Origin: Lunularia cruciata | Lineage: Eukaryota > Streptophyta > Marchantiopsida > Lunulariales > Lunulariaceae | Direction: 5' to 3' | DNA length: 64,000 nt | Assembly: GCA_948567375.1 (NCBI GenBank) | Contig: OX419758.1 | Coordinates: forward strand, 68,415,965-68,479,964 | In this document: positions 1 to 12,500 of the stretch, piece by piece | How positions within the stretch are numbered: position 1 is the first letter of the stretch | Layout of the letters: every line of letters begins with the position of its first letter | Made by a program: the position numbers and the translations under genes | The notes under the pieces: generated by a model | The model's input: the letters and a program-made list of their open reading frames with translations, nothing else | What the model was told of the DNA's origin: nothing | The model's database searches: none

Positions 1-3000
1 TGTGAAAGAAGATGTCCACAAGATTGCCTTTTGAAGAAGTTATGGTCACTTTGAGTACATGATGATGCCATTTAGCCTCACCAATGCACCTGCCTCTTTC
101 ATGAGTTTGATCAATGACATATTTTGTCCATACTTAGATAAATCTATTATTTTTTTCCTAGATGACATCCTGGTCTATAGTATGACAATGATGGAACACA
201 AACAACATCTACAAGAAATTCTCTAGATTTTATGACAAAATCAATTGTATGCCAAAATCTCAAAGTGTGAGTTTGGCAAGTTTGAAGTAGACTACTTGGA
301 GCATAGAGTAAGCGTAGAAGGTATTCAATTATTAATAGATAAAAGAGGTCATTCAAATATGGAGTGCTCTAGAAGATCAGACTCAACTCAAGAGTTTCTT
401 GGGATTGATAGGGTTCTATTGGCAATTTGTCAAGGACTTCTCTAAGGTGGCACAACCTCTAATGACATTACTTGGCAAGGGAAAGAAGTGGATATGGAGA
501 ACCTCACAAGAATTGGCCTTTCAAGAATTGAAAGATACATTACTACATGCACTAATCTTGAAATGGTATGACCTAAAATGTCCAATCAAGCTGGCTATAG
601 ATGCATCAAGCATAGCAATAAGAGCATTCCTACAAAAGGAGTGGCATGACGGATGGCACCTAATTGCATATTTCTCTCAAAAGCTATTATTGGCGGAATG
701 CAACTATCACACCACCAAACAAGAGAAGTTGGTCATTGTCCTTGCAACCAAGCATTGGAAGCACTATCTTGGCAAGAAGGCATTTGTAGTGGAGACCAAT
801 CACAAACCTCTAGTCTACCTAGAGATGCAAAAAGATCTATCTTGTCAATAGATTTGATGAGCGGAATGGAGATAAAGGTTCAATATGAAAATCACATATG
901 TGGAAGGCAAGAAGCAACTTGTAGATTCATTTACCCAAATGCCTATGGTAAACAATCTGGTAGTAGAAGTCAAGATGAACCTTGAATTTTGGCCAAGAAT
1001 TCTTACTACTAGGAAAACCAACCCATAGATTGTAAAAGCTTGATCATCCAAAGGTGCCACTAGTACCCAAGGACTTGCTTTTCATGATAGTAGGTTATGA
1101 ATCCCAAAGGACACGGCTATAAGAACCACCATCCTAGCAAAATGTCATGATTTTACCATTGTAGGTCACATAGGAGTGGAAAAGACCTTGGATGCAACCA
1201 AACACCATTATTATTGGCCCAAGATGAATAATGACGTGATGGAGTATGTTCAAAGTTGCCTATTGTATCAACAAAACAAAGTTTCTAATCAAGCTCCCAT
1301 AGGACTCCTTCAACCTCTTCCTACTCCTACACAACATTAGGAACAAGTAAGTATGGATTTGGTTTGCAACTTGCCCAAGACTACCTTAGGGTTTGACTCC
1401 ATCATAGTCTTTGTTGACCGCCTTAGCAAAAGCATTCATGTGTGCCCTACCACCAAGGATGTGACTTCCACAATTAGCTCAATTGTACTTAGATGTAGTC
1501 TTTTCTCACTATAGCTTGTTTTGAGTGCTCATCACTAATAGAGGCACTCAATTCACTAGTTTGTTTTGAAGAACACTCTTTGGTTTCTTCAAAAACAAAT
1601 TAGCCATATCTATGGCTTACCACCCATAGACCAATGAAAAAACATAGTGGGCTAATTGCACTATTGAAGACATGCTCTAGGATTTCACCTTAGAGGAGCA
1701 AGAAAGGTGGGACACTTTACTTCCATTGGTAAAATCTGCATAAAAAAATTAGTGAATGCATCCACACAGACCAGACCATTCTTCTTCATGTATGGAGAGC
1801 ATCCTTTCATACTTTTGAGCTTGATGAAGATCCACCTGGTGGATACCAAGGTGGATGTTGTCAACAGTTTTGTTTCTAGAATCCAACAAGGAGTGAAGAA
1901 TGCCAAACACATGTTGGAGATTGCACAAAATCAATAAAAACAATATGTAGATGCTTATCATTAGCACATGGAGTTCAATGTTGGGGATGAAGTCTAGCTG
2001 TCAACAACCAACCTCATGCTAGTTGGCTCTTGCAAGCTTAGACCTTGTTTTATTGGGCTTTTTCCATCCTTTGTTGCATTGATGTAATTGCTTATCACCT
2101 TGAGCTACCACCACATATGAAGTTTCACCAAGTATTTCATGTTTCTTTACTATGCCGATATGCTTTCCGATTCCCCCACTTCTCTTCCATACAGGAAACC
2201 AACCTTGTCCTGTGAGACGACATGTCTCTCACTCAAGATGAACCTCTGATGGCTATTATGGTAGTGCACCATGGACTAAGAAGGCAAGGAACCCCAACTC
2301 CATCATACTTCTCCAAGGCTAACACTCCACGACTCAAGACATTGCTCACTAGAGAACTCAATGAGAGAGAGATAGTTGCAAATGAAAGGATGATGAGTAC
2401 CTCCTCACCCCTTGTTTATATACTTGTGAAATAGTTATACACTAGAGTTACTGTTTACTATAGTAACTCAAGTTACTAGACTAAAAGTCAAGTAAAGTCA
2501 TAAAGTAGAAAGGAATATCTATTCACATGGGCATATTCTACTAGCATGTGATCTTATCTTGACCCAACCACTAAGTCAAAGATTCCTTCACATGGGCTAT
2601 CCTTGGACTATAGAAGAATCCAAAACAAAAAGGCTTACGGGCCCAAGAGCTCTTTCCTCAAAGCCAAACATCTAGGAATAATACCAAGTCAACACACTAG
2701 AATCCAAAATAGTGGTGCTCATCTTTTCCACTTCCTCTAAAGTAAGGTCTCTTCTACCTTAGCTATGACTAATTTTAGCTAATCATGACTAATATAGAAC
2801 CCTCCTTTATCTTTATATAAATAATATCTCTCAAGTACTTGTAACAAGCTAAATATCACAATACCACACACATGCACAAATGGATGTTACAGTCCAACAC
2901 TCCTTGATGAGGCAAAGGAATAAGAAGTCAAATGCATTCTCCAAAAATGCATTTGTGGTACTTGCCATCCACATGTAGAATATCCAGTACATTGGAAAGG

Positions 3001-3114
3001 TTACCCATTGTATGAGGCAACATGGGAGCCAAAAACCAATTTGACCAATGTTAGTGAAATCTTTTGAGCAACAACTTTGCAACAAGGACGTTACGTCTTA
3101 AAAGAGGGAAGGTT
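1..3114 (+). pseudogene. Gypsy copy A, 3' part of pol (RT, RNase H, integrase, chromodomain)
   Basis: This is a decayed internal region of a Ty3/gypsy chromovirus. It enters the window in the reverse transcriptase and runs collinear with element F (46,850-49,285). The RT active-site stretch FLDDILVYS lies near 160-182. RNase H is the longest open piece (399-851), with a DASSIAIRA-type motif. The integrase zinc finger and catalytic core lie at about 1,120-1,900, and chromodomain-like sequence resumes at about 2,895-3,080. Stops and frameshifts occur throughout, so no function is expected. The 681-bp insertion at 2,211-2,891 splits the segment between integrase and chromodomain. The 5' half lies outside the window. 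Confidence 0.85.
2211..2891 (+). mobile_element. Putative solo LTR inside gypsy copy A
   Basis: A 681-bp block interrupts copy A. It starts TGTGAGACGAC and ends GATGTTACA, so it has the TG..CA ends of an LTR. GTCC stands on both sides (2,207-2,210 and 2,892-2,895), where the undisturbed relatives have a single GTCC, which looks like a target-site duplication. It has no internal region, which fits a solo LTR. The family is not recognised. It contains one 70-codon ORF that I do not consider a gene. A diverged inverted relative lies at 3,888-4,286. Confidence 0.65.
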
Positions 3115-3887
3115 TGTAATATCAATAGCTAAACATATTAGCTAGAGGTGAAAATTGGCTTGGTAACATTTGGAAGGATGTTATGGATGATAGGCTAGGT
3201 AGATCAGATAAAGGTATCACCAAAAGAGTACTTCTACTAATAGGGTAGGAGTTGAAAATAGCTTGAATTTGTAATACGAGAAGCTAGACATATTATCTAG
3301 AGGTGAAAATTGGCTTGGTAATATCTAAAATGATATTATGCATGATGGGCTGGGTATATCACATAGAAGTGTCACCAAAAGAGGACTTCTACTAATAGGG
3401 TAGAAGTCCATAATAGCCTAGAAATTTTAGTCAATTTTGGAGGTCAAACCTTAAGGGGGCAATGGAACATTTTTGAAACCAAGGGTTTCAAAAATGTGCC
3501 ATTCCCTCCTTAAGGTTAAGATTGGCCTTTAATCCCCTTAGATTTGTTTGTCTCATCAAGAGCTTTCTAATGGTACCTCACCAATGTGATTTGGAGATTC
3601 TTATAAGAAGATTCCCTAAAGATTCCCTTTGGTCAAAGAGGGTTTAACCAGCCAAATAGGATCAAAAACAACATGTCACCTCTGCATGTAACTAAACTAA
3701 AGGTGGAGTTCATTGACATGTCACCAATCCATGTATCTGATCCAAGGGTGGAGCTTCATTATGGGAAGTTCCCTTTGCCATATAATACAATCAAGGTGCT
3801 CCTTTGGGAGCATCGGATGTTGCATGTGAAATTATATATTTCTTCTTTTGTGTTTCTCTTAAGGTCTTCTATCCTCAAAAGATTACA
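3115..3887 (+). repeat. 3' LTR of gypsy copy A
   Basis: This LTR of about 773 bp starts TGTAATATC directly after a purine-rich tract and ends ATTACA. It shares phrases with the LTRs of B, D and F, for example the 'ggtgaaaattggcttggta' and 'tcaccaaaagag' stretches. It contains an internal duplication of the first ~150 bp (compare 3,125-3,250 with 3,265-3,420), which makes it longer than the F LTRs of about 730 bp. Confidence 0.8.
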
Positions 3888-4286
3888 TTTATAGTCTAAG
3901 GACACCCCATGTGAAGGAATTCTTGACTTAGTAGTTGGGTCAAGATAAGACCATATACTTAGGGGAATATTCTCATGAGTATAGATATCCTTTAGAATTT
4001 TGACTTCATTTGAATTTTAGCCTAGTAAGTTGAGGTACTCTAGTAATTAGTAACTTTGGTGCATAATTATTTCACTAGTGTATAAACTAGGGGTGAGGAG
4101 GTACTCGAGATCCTTTTGATTTGCAACTATCTCTCTCTCATTGAGTATTTTAGTGAGCAATGGTTTGAATCTTGGAGTGTTAGTTTTGGAGGATGATGGA
4201 GTTGGAGTTCCTTGCCTTCTTAGTCCATGGTGTGCTACCATAATAACCATCAAAGGTTCATCCTAAGTGAGATAAGCTGGCTTACA
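3888..4286 (-). repeat. Inverted, truncated copy of the 2,211-2,891 LTR-like repeat
   Basis: The reverse complement of about 2,211-2,613 is recognisable here. It includes the same short reading frame on the minus strand with the phrase HHGLRRQGTPTPS. It begins exactly where the LTR of copy A ends. Copy A may therefore have inserted into an older copy of this repeat, whose other part would lie left of the window. That last step is inference. Confidence 0.65.
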
Positions 4287-5440
4287 AACCTACCTTTGAG
4301 CAAGCTTGGTTCACACCTAGAGTTGTCCTATTGGATAACCAAAGGGAGATTTTTTATTTGGTGGGACCTTCAAGGAAGCTCTATACACAACAAGTGTCTT
4401 ATTAGACTCTAGTGTGCAACCTTTTATGTTGGAAAAGGCTATAGTTGTTGGTCTAGAGCTATGGAAGATTGATGTATAGAGGTGTCTATTTCAAATCCAA
4501 ATGCCTCTAGGGGTGGTTCTACACAATACATCACATATGGATAGCTCACTATTTAGATTCAACCTAATCATCCAATTGATAGGTCTTTGGTGAGAGATCA
4601 AGCTATTGCAATGATAACAGAGTCATATGATGTGCTAATTGGTGGAGTAATGCTATATCCATGGGTTTAATTATTGGTTTAAGGAGTATTGATTGTTTTG
4701 ATTATTGGGAGGTGACAACCTTCTATAGACCAAGTTGGCAGTCAAGTGAAGGACGGGTATGTTGCCTACTAATATGCTTTAGTAGTGGTAATCTTGGCTC
4801 ACTATAGATATTCACCATGGCATTAGTTTCAGCTTTCAATGGTTTTGTTACTTGGCTTGGTGACTTATTGGAAGGGAACACCCATGTAGAGGATACTCTA
4901 GTACCAAAGGAGATCACTTAGATTTGGAATACAATTGAGATTGTTCCATCCACCATTGGCATGAGATTTTTAGTGCTAAAGTTAGATTACTTGATGCTAG
5001 AGTGGTAGTGTTAGTAGTCATAGGTATTTTGGTAGTTACTCATGGACTACTTATTGGCGGTCCAATTTTATGTTAGGTTTATTGATCATATAGTGGAACC
5101 CACTATCATTTGCATTGTTTGCACCATTGGATGTGCCATTAGTAGTGTCATTAGGGCAAGAGACCTAGGTCAAGCAAAGGAGTATATCTTCAAAGTGTAG
5201 CTCCAAAGAGCTCACTTCTTTGATGTTGAGCCTTTGAGTTATTTGCTATGGTGGATAGAGGCCGATGAGCTTCACCTAAAGTCTCTTAGCTAAGAGTGGG
5301 TGTAGTTTGACTATGATCAATGCTCAATGTTGGTAGATTGTTGCGTGAAGGATCAAATACATATTTGATTTGAATGTGATTTGAGTAGAAGAATTGTGAA
5401 TTGATTATTGTGGCACTTTTGAGTACATGTATGAATTATG
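4287..5440 (+). pseudogene. Degenerate retroelement remnant with aspartic-protease-like segment
   Basis: Read on the plus strand, about 4,405-4,670 gives a broken match to a retropepsin. It has an LLDSSVQPFML stretch (an active-site D-S/T-G-like position followed by Q-P) and later SYDVLIGG, the usual downstream element of LTR-element proteases. Stops are frequent. The following ~750 bp gives only short open pieces that I cannot assign. It does not match gypsy A-F closely, so it is probably another retroelement family. Confidence 0.4.
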
Positions 5441-5512
5441 CATGAGTTGTGCATCTATAGTGTATGATGTTGACAACTATATATAATGATGTATATATGC
5501 ACAACAAGGCAC

Positions 5513-6492
5513 TTAATTCACTAGTTTTTTTGGAGAACACTCTTTTGCGTCCTCAAAACCAAACTTGCCATGTCTATGACATACTATCCATAAACCAATG
5601 GACAAACAAAGTTGACTAATCACACCATTAAGGATATACTCTTATGATTCACCTTAGAGGAGCAAGAAAGGTGGGACACCTTACTTCCCCTAGTGGAATT
5701 TGCCTATAATAATTTAGTGAATGCATCTACATAGGTCACACCATTCTTCCTCATGTATGAAGAACATCCTTTCACAGTTTTGAGTTTAGTAAAGATCCAT
5801 CTAATGGCTACAAAGGTTGATGTTGTCAAAAATTTTGTATCTAAAATCCAACAAGGTGTGGAGAATGTCAAGCATGGGTTGTAGATAGCCTAAAATCAAC
5901 AAAATAAAAATAAAAATGTAGATGCACATTGCAAGCACATGGAGTTTAACATTTGGGATCAAGTGTGGCTATCTACAACCAACTTCAAGTTAGTTGACCC
6001 TCATAGCTCAAACCTTGTTTTATTAGCCATTTTCCTATCATCCATTGAACTCGGTGTAGTGGCCTATCACCTTGAGCTACCACCACACATGAAGATCCAT
6101 CTAGTGTTCCATGTTTCCTTGCTATGAAAATATGCACCCCAACTGCCCCACTTTGCTTCCATACAAGAAGCTTGACCTTGTCCAACACTCATTGACGGCA
6201 TGGAGGAATTTGAAGTCAAACACATTCTCATAAATACATCCATGGTACCCTCCATCTACGTGTGGAATATCTTGTACATTGGAAAGATTACTCATTGTAT
6301 GAGGCAACATGGGAGCCTATAGTTAACTTGGCCAATGCACTAGTGTTAGTGCAATTGTTTGAGCAATTGCACTAACACTAGTGCAATTTTTTGAACAACA
6401 GGTTTGCAATGACACTAACACTAGTGCATTAGTGCAATTGTTTGAGCAACAAATTTGCAATGAGTACATTGCATTTTAAAAGGAGAGAGGTT
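5513..6492 (+). pseudogene. Gypsy copy B, integrase to chromodomain fragment
   Basis: This segment is collinear with 48,389-49,285 of element F. It holds the integrase catalytic end, the downstream tether region (5,939-6,127, including the phrase LELPPHMKIH) and a damaged chromodomain. Everything upstream of the integrase is missing, and the left junction at about 5,513 shows no obvious terminal motif, so the 5' part was lost by deletion. A hairpin-forming inverted duplication (6,337-6,384) lies near the 3' end. Many stops are present. Confidence 0.8.
6337..6384. repeat. Perfect 21-bp inverted repeat with 6-bp loop
   Basis: The arms 6,337-6,357 and 6,364-6,384 are exact reverse complements around the loop TTTGAG. 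A further partial copy of the same words follows at about 6,413-6,442. Relatives of this gypsy region have only one arm, so the second arm arose after insertion. Confidence 0.9.
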
Positions 6493-7056
6493 TGTAATAC
6501 CATTAGCTAGATAGATTATCTAGAGATGGAAATTGGCTTGGTAATATCTTTAAGGATGTTATATATGATGGTCTATGTAGATCAAATAGAGGTATCACCA
6601 AAAGAACACTTCCACTAATAGGTAAAGATAAAAAACACATTGAAAATTTTAGAGCAAATGGATGACTTAAACAGATGAATTAGCCTCAAAAAGAGAAAAA
6701 ATCCTTCCCCTTTGATAGAAATGGTATAACCTTCCTCTCCCTATTTGTCTCATTAGGCATTCTAATGGTACTTCAACCATGTTTTTTTGAGCTTCCTATA
6801 AGAAGATTCTCCAAAGATTCCATATGGTCAAACTTGTTTGACTAACCAAATAGGACAAGGATTGACATGTCACTAGTCCATGCAACTAATCTAAGGGTGG
6901 AGTTTGTTGACATATCACCAATCCATATATTTGATCCGAGGGTGTAGCTCCCTTTGAGTGGATTCTCTTTGTTATACAATAAAGACCAAGTGCTCTTTTG
7001 GAACATGGGAGTATTGAAGAATAAAACCTTGTGTTTCTCCCACTCTTTGAACATTA
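6493..7056 (+). repeat. 3' LTR of gypsy copy B
   Basis: It starts TGTAATACC right after a purine-rich AAAAGGAGAGAGG tract and runs to an ACATTA end near 7,056 (the expected TTACA end is mutated). It is a short-form LTR like that of element D (52,799-53,357). Confidence 0.75.
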
Positions 7057-8640
7057 ATTTGGTTATCACACATTAGAATTAAAAGAGAGCTATTATGGTT
7101 TCTCTTTCTATCAAGAAATGGTGTTTCCTTAAAGCAAAATAAATACATATTTTATGTAATCTTAATTTTTCACTTTCATTGCAATAAGCATATATACTTT
7201 ACACTATCTTGTTTACTTGAAGTGTGAAAAATAAATTTTATTCTTCAATATTCTAAGTCATGGTAAGAATTTCTTTAAAGAGTAAAAACCAAAGCATACA
7301 ATGAGAAATCAAATGGAATATGTATTCATACAATCTATTACCATGATGAAATATGAAGAGATTAAAATTAAAGCAAAAGATAGTTATTAATAGTAGAAAT
7401 GGAGTATATATCAATACAGTACATTCAATATATAATAATAAAGTCAATCACCATAGTAAAATAGTATAATTTCACATAGATTATGACATTGGAAATATCC
7501 AAAAGATATTCAAGAAAACACAAATTTTTCTGAAGGGAGAATTAGAAGGTACTTACAAATATTTTAAAGGATTGAGTAGTCTTTGTAATATACTCTGGAG
7601 TTTACTGCCAGACCTTGACAAGTTGTTATACACCTTACTCAAGATTAAGTAACATGACTAAAAAAATATTGATTAAATTCTTTAAGAAGTAAAATTATAT
7701 CTATATTAAGTATAAATAACAAGGTCATGGTGATTCAACATTCAAATTGAATTCCCGTAACTTCTTTATAATCTTACCTTCTTAATTTCTTCTTATTCTT
7801 TTTGCTTGTTGTCCATCTTTAGGAAAAGGGCTAAAAATACTCAAATTACACATGCTTTCCAAGCTTTTTGAAGTCTAGATTGAGAGCTTATGTGATATTT
7901 ATAACATGTAAAGAAAGTTCCATTCTCATTCTTTATGTTCTTGAGCCAAAGTAATCCTCAAATCCAACTTCGTGGAAAAACCATGTAATTTAGTCTCATT
8001 CCTACCAAAAATTAGGTGTAGAGCAATCTTGATATAATATTGATCCCAAATTTATCTTTACTTTATTCACGATGATTCAAACCAACTAAAGTGAAACAAA
8101 AGTAATCTTCCTTATAGTATTTGAAATTATAATCTATGTTCAAAAGCAAAAATAACCATAGAAGGAAAAGATAAAAGTAGAGATTATACGGAAGAGTCAA
8201 AGTTTAGAGAAAGTTAAACAAATATTCCACAATATATTTTGTACCCTCACTAATTTCCCTTGTCTGCAAAAAGTCATAGCATTACAATCTCTTTATGTCG
8301 CGGCATTCAAAAGTTGAGGCTCGCAAGGATAACTACAAAGGACTGCCGCACCCAAAGTTCATAAAACAAGTGAATAGATATTTTTCTTGCATATGGCAGA
8401 GGAGACATATACCATGCCAATGGGACATAAGAAACAAGAGGAAGGAAAACTGAATTATGAATATACTCGAGCATGATGGACATTAATCATAGGGGGAATA
8501 AAGGAAGAATTATATCTTCTTAGATGGACGTATCAAGTGTAAAATTTGCAGTTGTCAAATTTGTAGAAAGGTTAAAGTATACAGTTATTGCTTATAACCT
8601 TTGAGGATTTCTCCAATTGGAAATCATAAATTTATTCCAG
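7057..8640. other. AT-rich intergenic region, no gene seen
   Basis: Only short random ORFs occur in this AT-rich stretch. I see no retroelement domain, RNA gene or long repeat. Confidence 0.7.
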
Positions 8641-8873
8641 GTAAATTGCTATTTTCTTGAACACCCCGGACGCAACCCAAGACATGAAAAGGATACAAGT
8701 TACTGCCGACTTCCAGTCACCAGGTGAGTAGGAGGGTAGGCCCGTAGGGCGGAGGCAATGAAGCATGAAGATAACGTGGCAGAAAGTCATTCGATGAAAA
8801 AGTTTGCGAGGTGGGTTGACGTATTACCTTCCCTCTCCGTGGGGGCCAGGTCGCGATGGCCAGGGTCGGGAGA

Positions 8874-8882
8874 CTATATATT
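8874..8882 (+). promoter_or_regulatory. Candidate TATA box of the SEN1-like gene
   Basis: CTATATATT sits where composition switches from AT-rich intergenic to GC-richer leader, about 720 bp upstream of the start codon. Transcription would then begin near 8,905. This is a motif-level prediction only. Confidence 0.4.
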
Positions 8883-8904
8883 GACAGCGGATGCGCGAGA
8901 GTAG

Positions 8905-9598
8905 ATTCAGATCGAGATCAGTTCGTGTTCCCTCGTGAAGAACTAGAAGGAGAAGACTATACAGCACCGCAAAGCAGAAAGCTCCTTTAGGATCTCTCCT
9001 TTCCTATCACGCAGGATTGCACTTTCCTTCCCTACCTCCGTATTTCGTTTCAAACAACGTGGAGCGTCACAAGATATGCACACGCGGTGGATGCTGTGTT
9101 TGGCAGACTTGCTGTGTAAGGAAGAGAGATATAGAGAGGAGTTGATGTGCGGGCGAACTTGCATGCTCCGAGACGGTTGGTTGGCATTGGTACCTTACGG
9201 CGCTGCCTGACAGTTATATGAGAGAATTCTATGAAGGCCAGGGGCTGTAGTGTAACAAGTGTTCCTGGAAACATGTGCGGAGCAGCTGCAATGGTGGAGG
9301 CGCTGCCTGACAGTTATATGAGAGAATTGCATGAAGGCCAGGGGCTGTAGTGTAACAAGTGTTCCTTGAAACACGTGCGGAGCAGCTGCAATGGTGGAGG
9401 CGTCGAGAACTGAAGTTTGGGGTCTGAAGGGGTTTATTAGTGCGTGTGAGTACGAGGATGCTCCTCCTGCGCTAGGTCCCCTGTGTGAGCGGATGCGTGT
9501 GCAGTACCGACTACAAGGGTGTCTCAGGTGGGATCGTATGTGAAGCAGTCATAAGTGAATAAGAGGTTTTCCTTACGAGAGATCAATGAAAGTAAAAA
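8905..9598 (+). other. Probable long 5' leader of the SEN1-like gene
   Basis: This is about 0.7 kb of GC-richer, non-repetitive sequence between the candidate TATA box and the ATG at 9,599. It contains several upstream ATGs, all in short frames, and a 100-bp tandem duplication (9,201-9,400). Whether a leader intron exists cannot be decided from sequence alone. Confidence 0.45.
9201..9400. repeat. 100-bp tandem duplication in the leader
   Basis: Two adjacent units of exactly 100 bp (9,201-9,300 and 9,301-9,400) differ at only about four positions. One difference turns CATGTG into CACGTG (G-box core, 9,372-9,377) in the second unit only. Confidence 0.95.
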
Positions 9599-12500
9599 AT
9601 GGACAGGATGTTGTTGGACCTGAATTTGCCCCCCCCTTCTTGCTGGTCTCCTCAAGCTGTACATATTCTTTCTCCATCGTCTGAGAAACGGCCTTCCTCT
9701 CCTGGAAACGTAGCGCCGAACGACAGTGCAGTTACCAGCAACTTGGGAGGAGAATCGAATGTAGAGGTTTTGGATGCGCCAGCTCCACAATTAGAAGGTG
9801 AGAATTGTAGTTCGCTTGATGACGAGTCTTCCTGTATAGTCCAATCTCCCCTTAAACCTCAAGAATCCGAAGTTCGTCAACGTACCAATGATGCCCATCT
9901 TGAGGCTAGTGAGCCAACGGGTGCTGTCACCAGTGAAGGAAGACAGGAAGTTGTTGGAACCTCTGAGAGTGGCCCAGTGGCCATATACGAGATTGGGAAT
10001 GGAATCGGCTTGAAGCCTCGACACCACAGGGATACAGCTACTGAGTTGGAAAAAAATTCACAGACCCTGCAAAGACTAGGATCTGCCAGTGTCGAAGCAA
10101 ACGGTTCTAACCCTAGTGAGGAAGGTACTGCCGAGCAGGGCGGACCTGTCAAAGTGCACAAGCGTTTGAGGACGCTTGGCCAGCTTAGAAGTAGGAAAGA
10201 GGAGAAAAATGTGATTGACGCACTACTGGAAGATGCCAACTTAGAAGATGAGATAGGTAGTGAACCTGGAGGCAAAGGAAGTTATGAAGTGGAAGATAGT
10301 CCAGTTCCCGTAAGAGCTGGACGGTTTTCTAGTCATTTTAGAAGTAAAAGAGGGGATAAAAGCGCTCTGATTTTAGCGAGCAATGATGACACGGATTCGA
10401 AGAAGGAAGTCTCAACAGGGGATGGTGCCTCTAAATCAGATTATGGGAGTGGAAAATTGTTGAAGGTGAACATTCCTGGCCCTGGTAGGTTTAGCATTAA
10501 GATTCCAAGTCAACCGAGGAGTCGAAAGCCGGAGAAACGATCGTCTATAGTTACTCCATCTTCTATTGTTGCCTCAGCCTCGAAGCCTGAAGATCGAACC
10601 ATGAAGACAGAACTCTCAGAAGGGTCTGGAGCAGGGAGTAGCAAGACACCAAGAGCTTTAGATGCGGTAAGATCCCTAGAGGAGGTAGTACCAACTGAGG
10701 GAGGAAAGCCGGACTCAGGAAAGGACCTCCCTAATGTTACAACCGAAAATGTACCTGCTAGTGGTTCAGGTTTGAAAAGACCTGGAGGAAGTATCAAAGA
10801 TGCCATGCCAGGAAAGAAACGTAGACAAACCGTGTTGTTAGAAGTCGATGAATCTCTCAAGCAAGCTCGTCCATTGAGAACCCCTACAGGAGAAGGGGCG
10901 CTCAGTCGCAACTCGCGATTTCGTCGGGAAAGTCCCCGCCTTCCTCCGCCACAATTGCTAGAGAAGCAGGAAATTTCGTGTGGTGATGCCGGAACAAGTT
11001 CAAGTCAAGCAGCACCATGTCGCAAACTGGAAGAATTCTCTGAGGAGGCCTCGCAGACGGAAAGAAGTTTGAAACCAACTGGTGATGGGCCTGGACACTT
11101 TCGTCGACCCGTCTTGAAAAAGCAACAATCTGCAACCTACAGTCGCGAGGACACAGCAGGGAGAATTGTACCGTCAAATCAAGCTAATGATCTGGCTAAG
11201 ATGTTTGACTTGCCTGACTCGAGGAATACGCCGGGTGGTGGTGAGAGCCTTGGGTCGCAGAAGCCACGAAGAACCCCACGAAAACCGGAAACGAAGAAGC
11301 AGTCGGCTGTAACTGTGCAAGATGCCTCCATTGAGCGTCTCCATCGCGAAGCCACATGTAGCAAGCTGTGGCAGACCTCTGGTTTGTCCTTCGCTTGGAT
11401 CCCCTCTCTTTCTACATTTTCTCATGAGTTGTGTGCTGCCATTTCGTAACTCATGTCCCTGCATAAAATTCACCCTAAATTTGCTGCACAGGGCAAACTC
11501 ATCTGGCCCGTAAAATCATACAGCAGTAAGGAAGTCAGTTATTGATCGCCGCTATATTCTCTAATTTTGAGCAGTCACTTCCAGCATTTTTATGATCAAT
11601 TGGTAATTGATTTTCTCGTTCAAACTCCTTTTTGGATGTCACAAGTGAGAAGAGATAAGAGGGCATGTCTTTTTTGATCGTGTCATGTGTAAGTAGTAGA
11701 CTTGCTATAATCTATGAGTAGATGAATGGTGAGCATTTGCTTGTAGTTTGCGCGCACGTGTTTCTTCTTGTTATATGCCGCATCGCTGAAGGCAATTTCC
11801 GCAGTTCAAGCTCGAGTGTGCACATGTAAGCGTAAAGTAGAAGAGTGTTGTAATCAAGGCACTCAGTCTCCAGACGTTACAGCAGGTATGACTTGGTCTT
11901 GTGGTATACACAATGAGGTGAGAGGACCTGATGGGGGGCCTTTCGGGCACTCGATGCGCAGGTTTGTGTATGGTGCTTTGCTGTATATCACATGTGCATG
12001 TTTGGTGGGCGGCCGCCCTGTTTCAGTGGCTGTGCCTCTGGATGGCAGTTCAGATGCTGAATGACAAGGTCGTCCATGCACATGTTCGGGCTCAGCCAAC
12101 TAACGGAGCGAGCAAGGCAAGGCACCATGTGCTCATATTTGGTCTTGCTAAGTGACATAGCAAGCATGCCTGCATTTTCTGCATCTGCTTGTTTTGCTGC
12201 ATCCCGGTGTTGGTCACTAGTCAGAGGGATCACTGAGTCCAAGCAAGATGATGGTGTGGATGAAGAGAGAAATCCTTCACTGAGTGTTTCTCCCTGTCAA
12301 TGGTTATAAATTCTAGGAGGAGACGCAACCGAGGCAGACGTGAACAGAGTGGATTGACTCAGCGATAATAAAGTACTTCTAGGACTTGTCTGTCGTGACT
12401 AGTTTCATCTATAACGCTTGACGGTAAGGAGTTCGTTGAAGTGATGCAGGTACTTCCGATCTTCAGCAAGTACCAGGAAACTTTGAATCCGTTGAGGACT

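Noticed and set aside
9524-11177. Several minus-strand ORFs of 78-133 codons opposite helicase exon 1
   Set aside because: These are antisense shadows of a long coding exon. Their Ser/Arg/Leu-rich translations mirror the sense codons.
11768-12309. Overlapping ORFs of 60-98 codons between 11.77 and 12.31 kb
   Set aside because: They fall inside intron 1 of the helicase gene, overlap on both strands and show no domain. Splicing from 11,381 to 12,450 restores the conserved protein.
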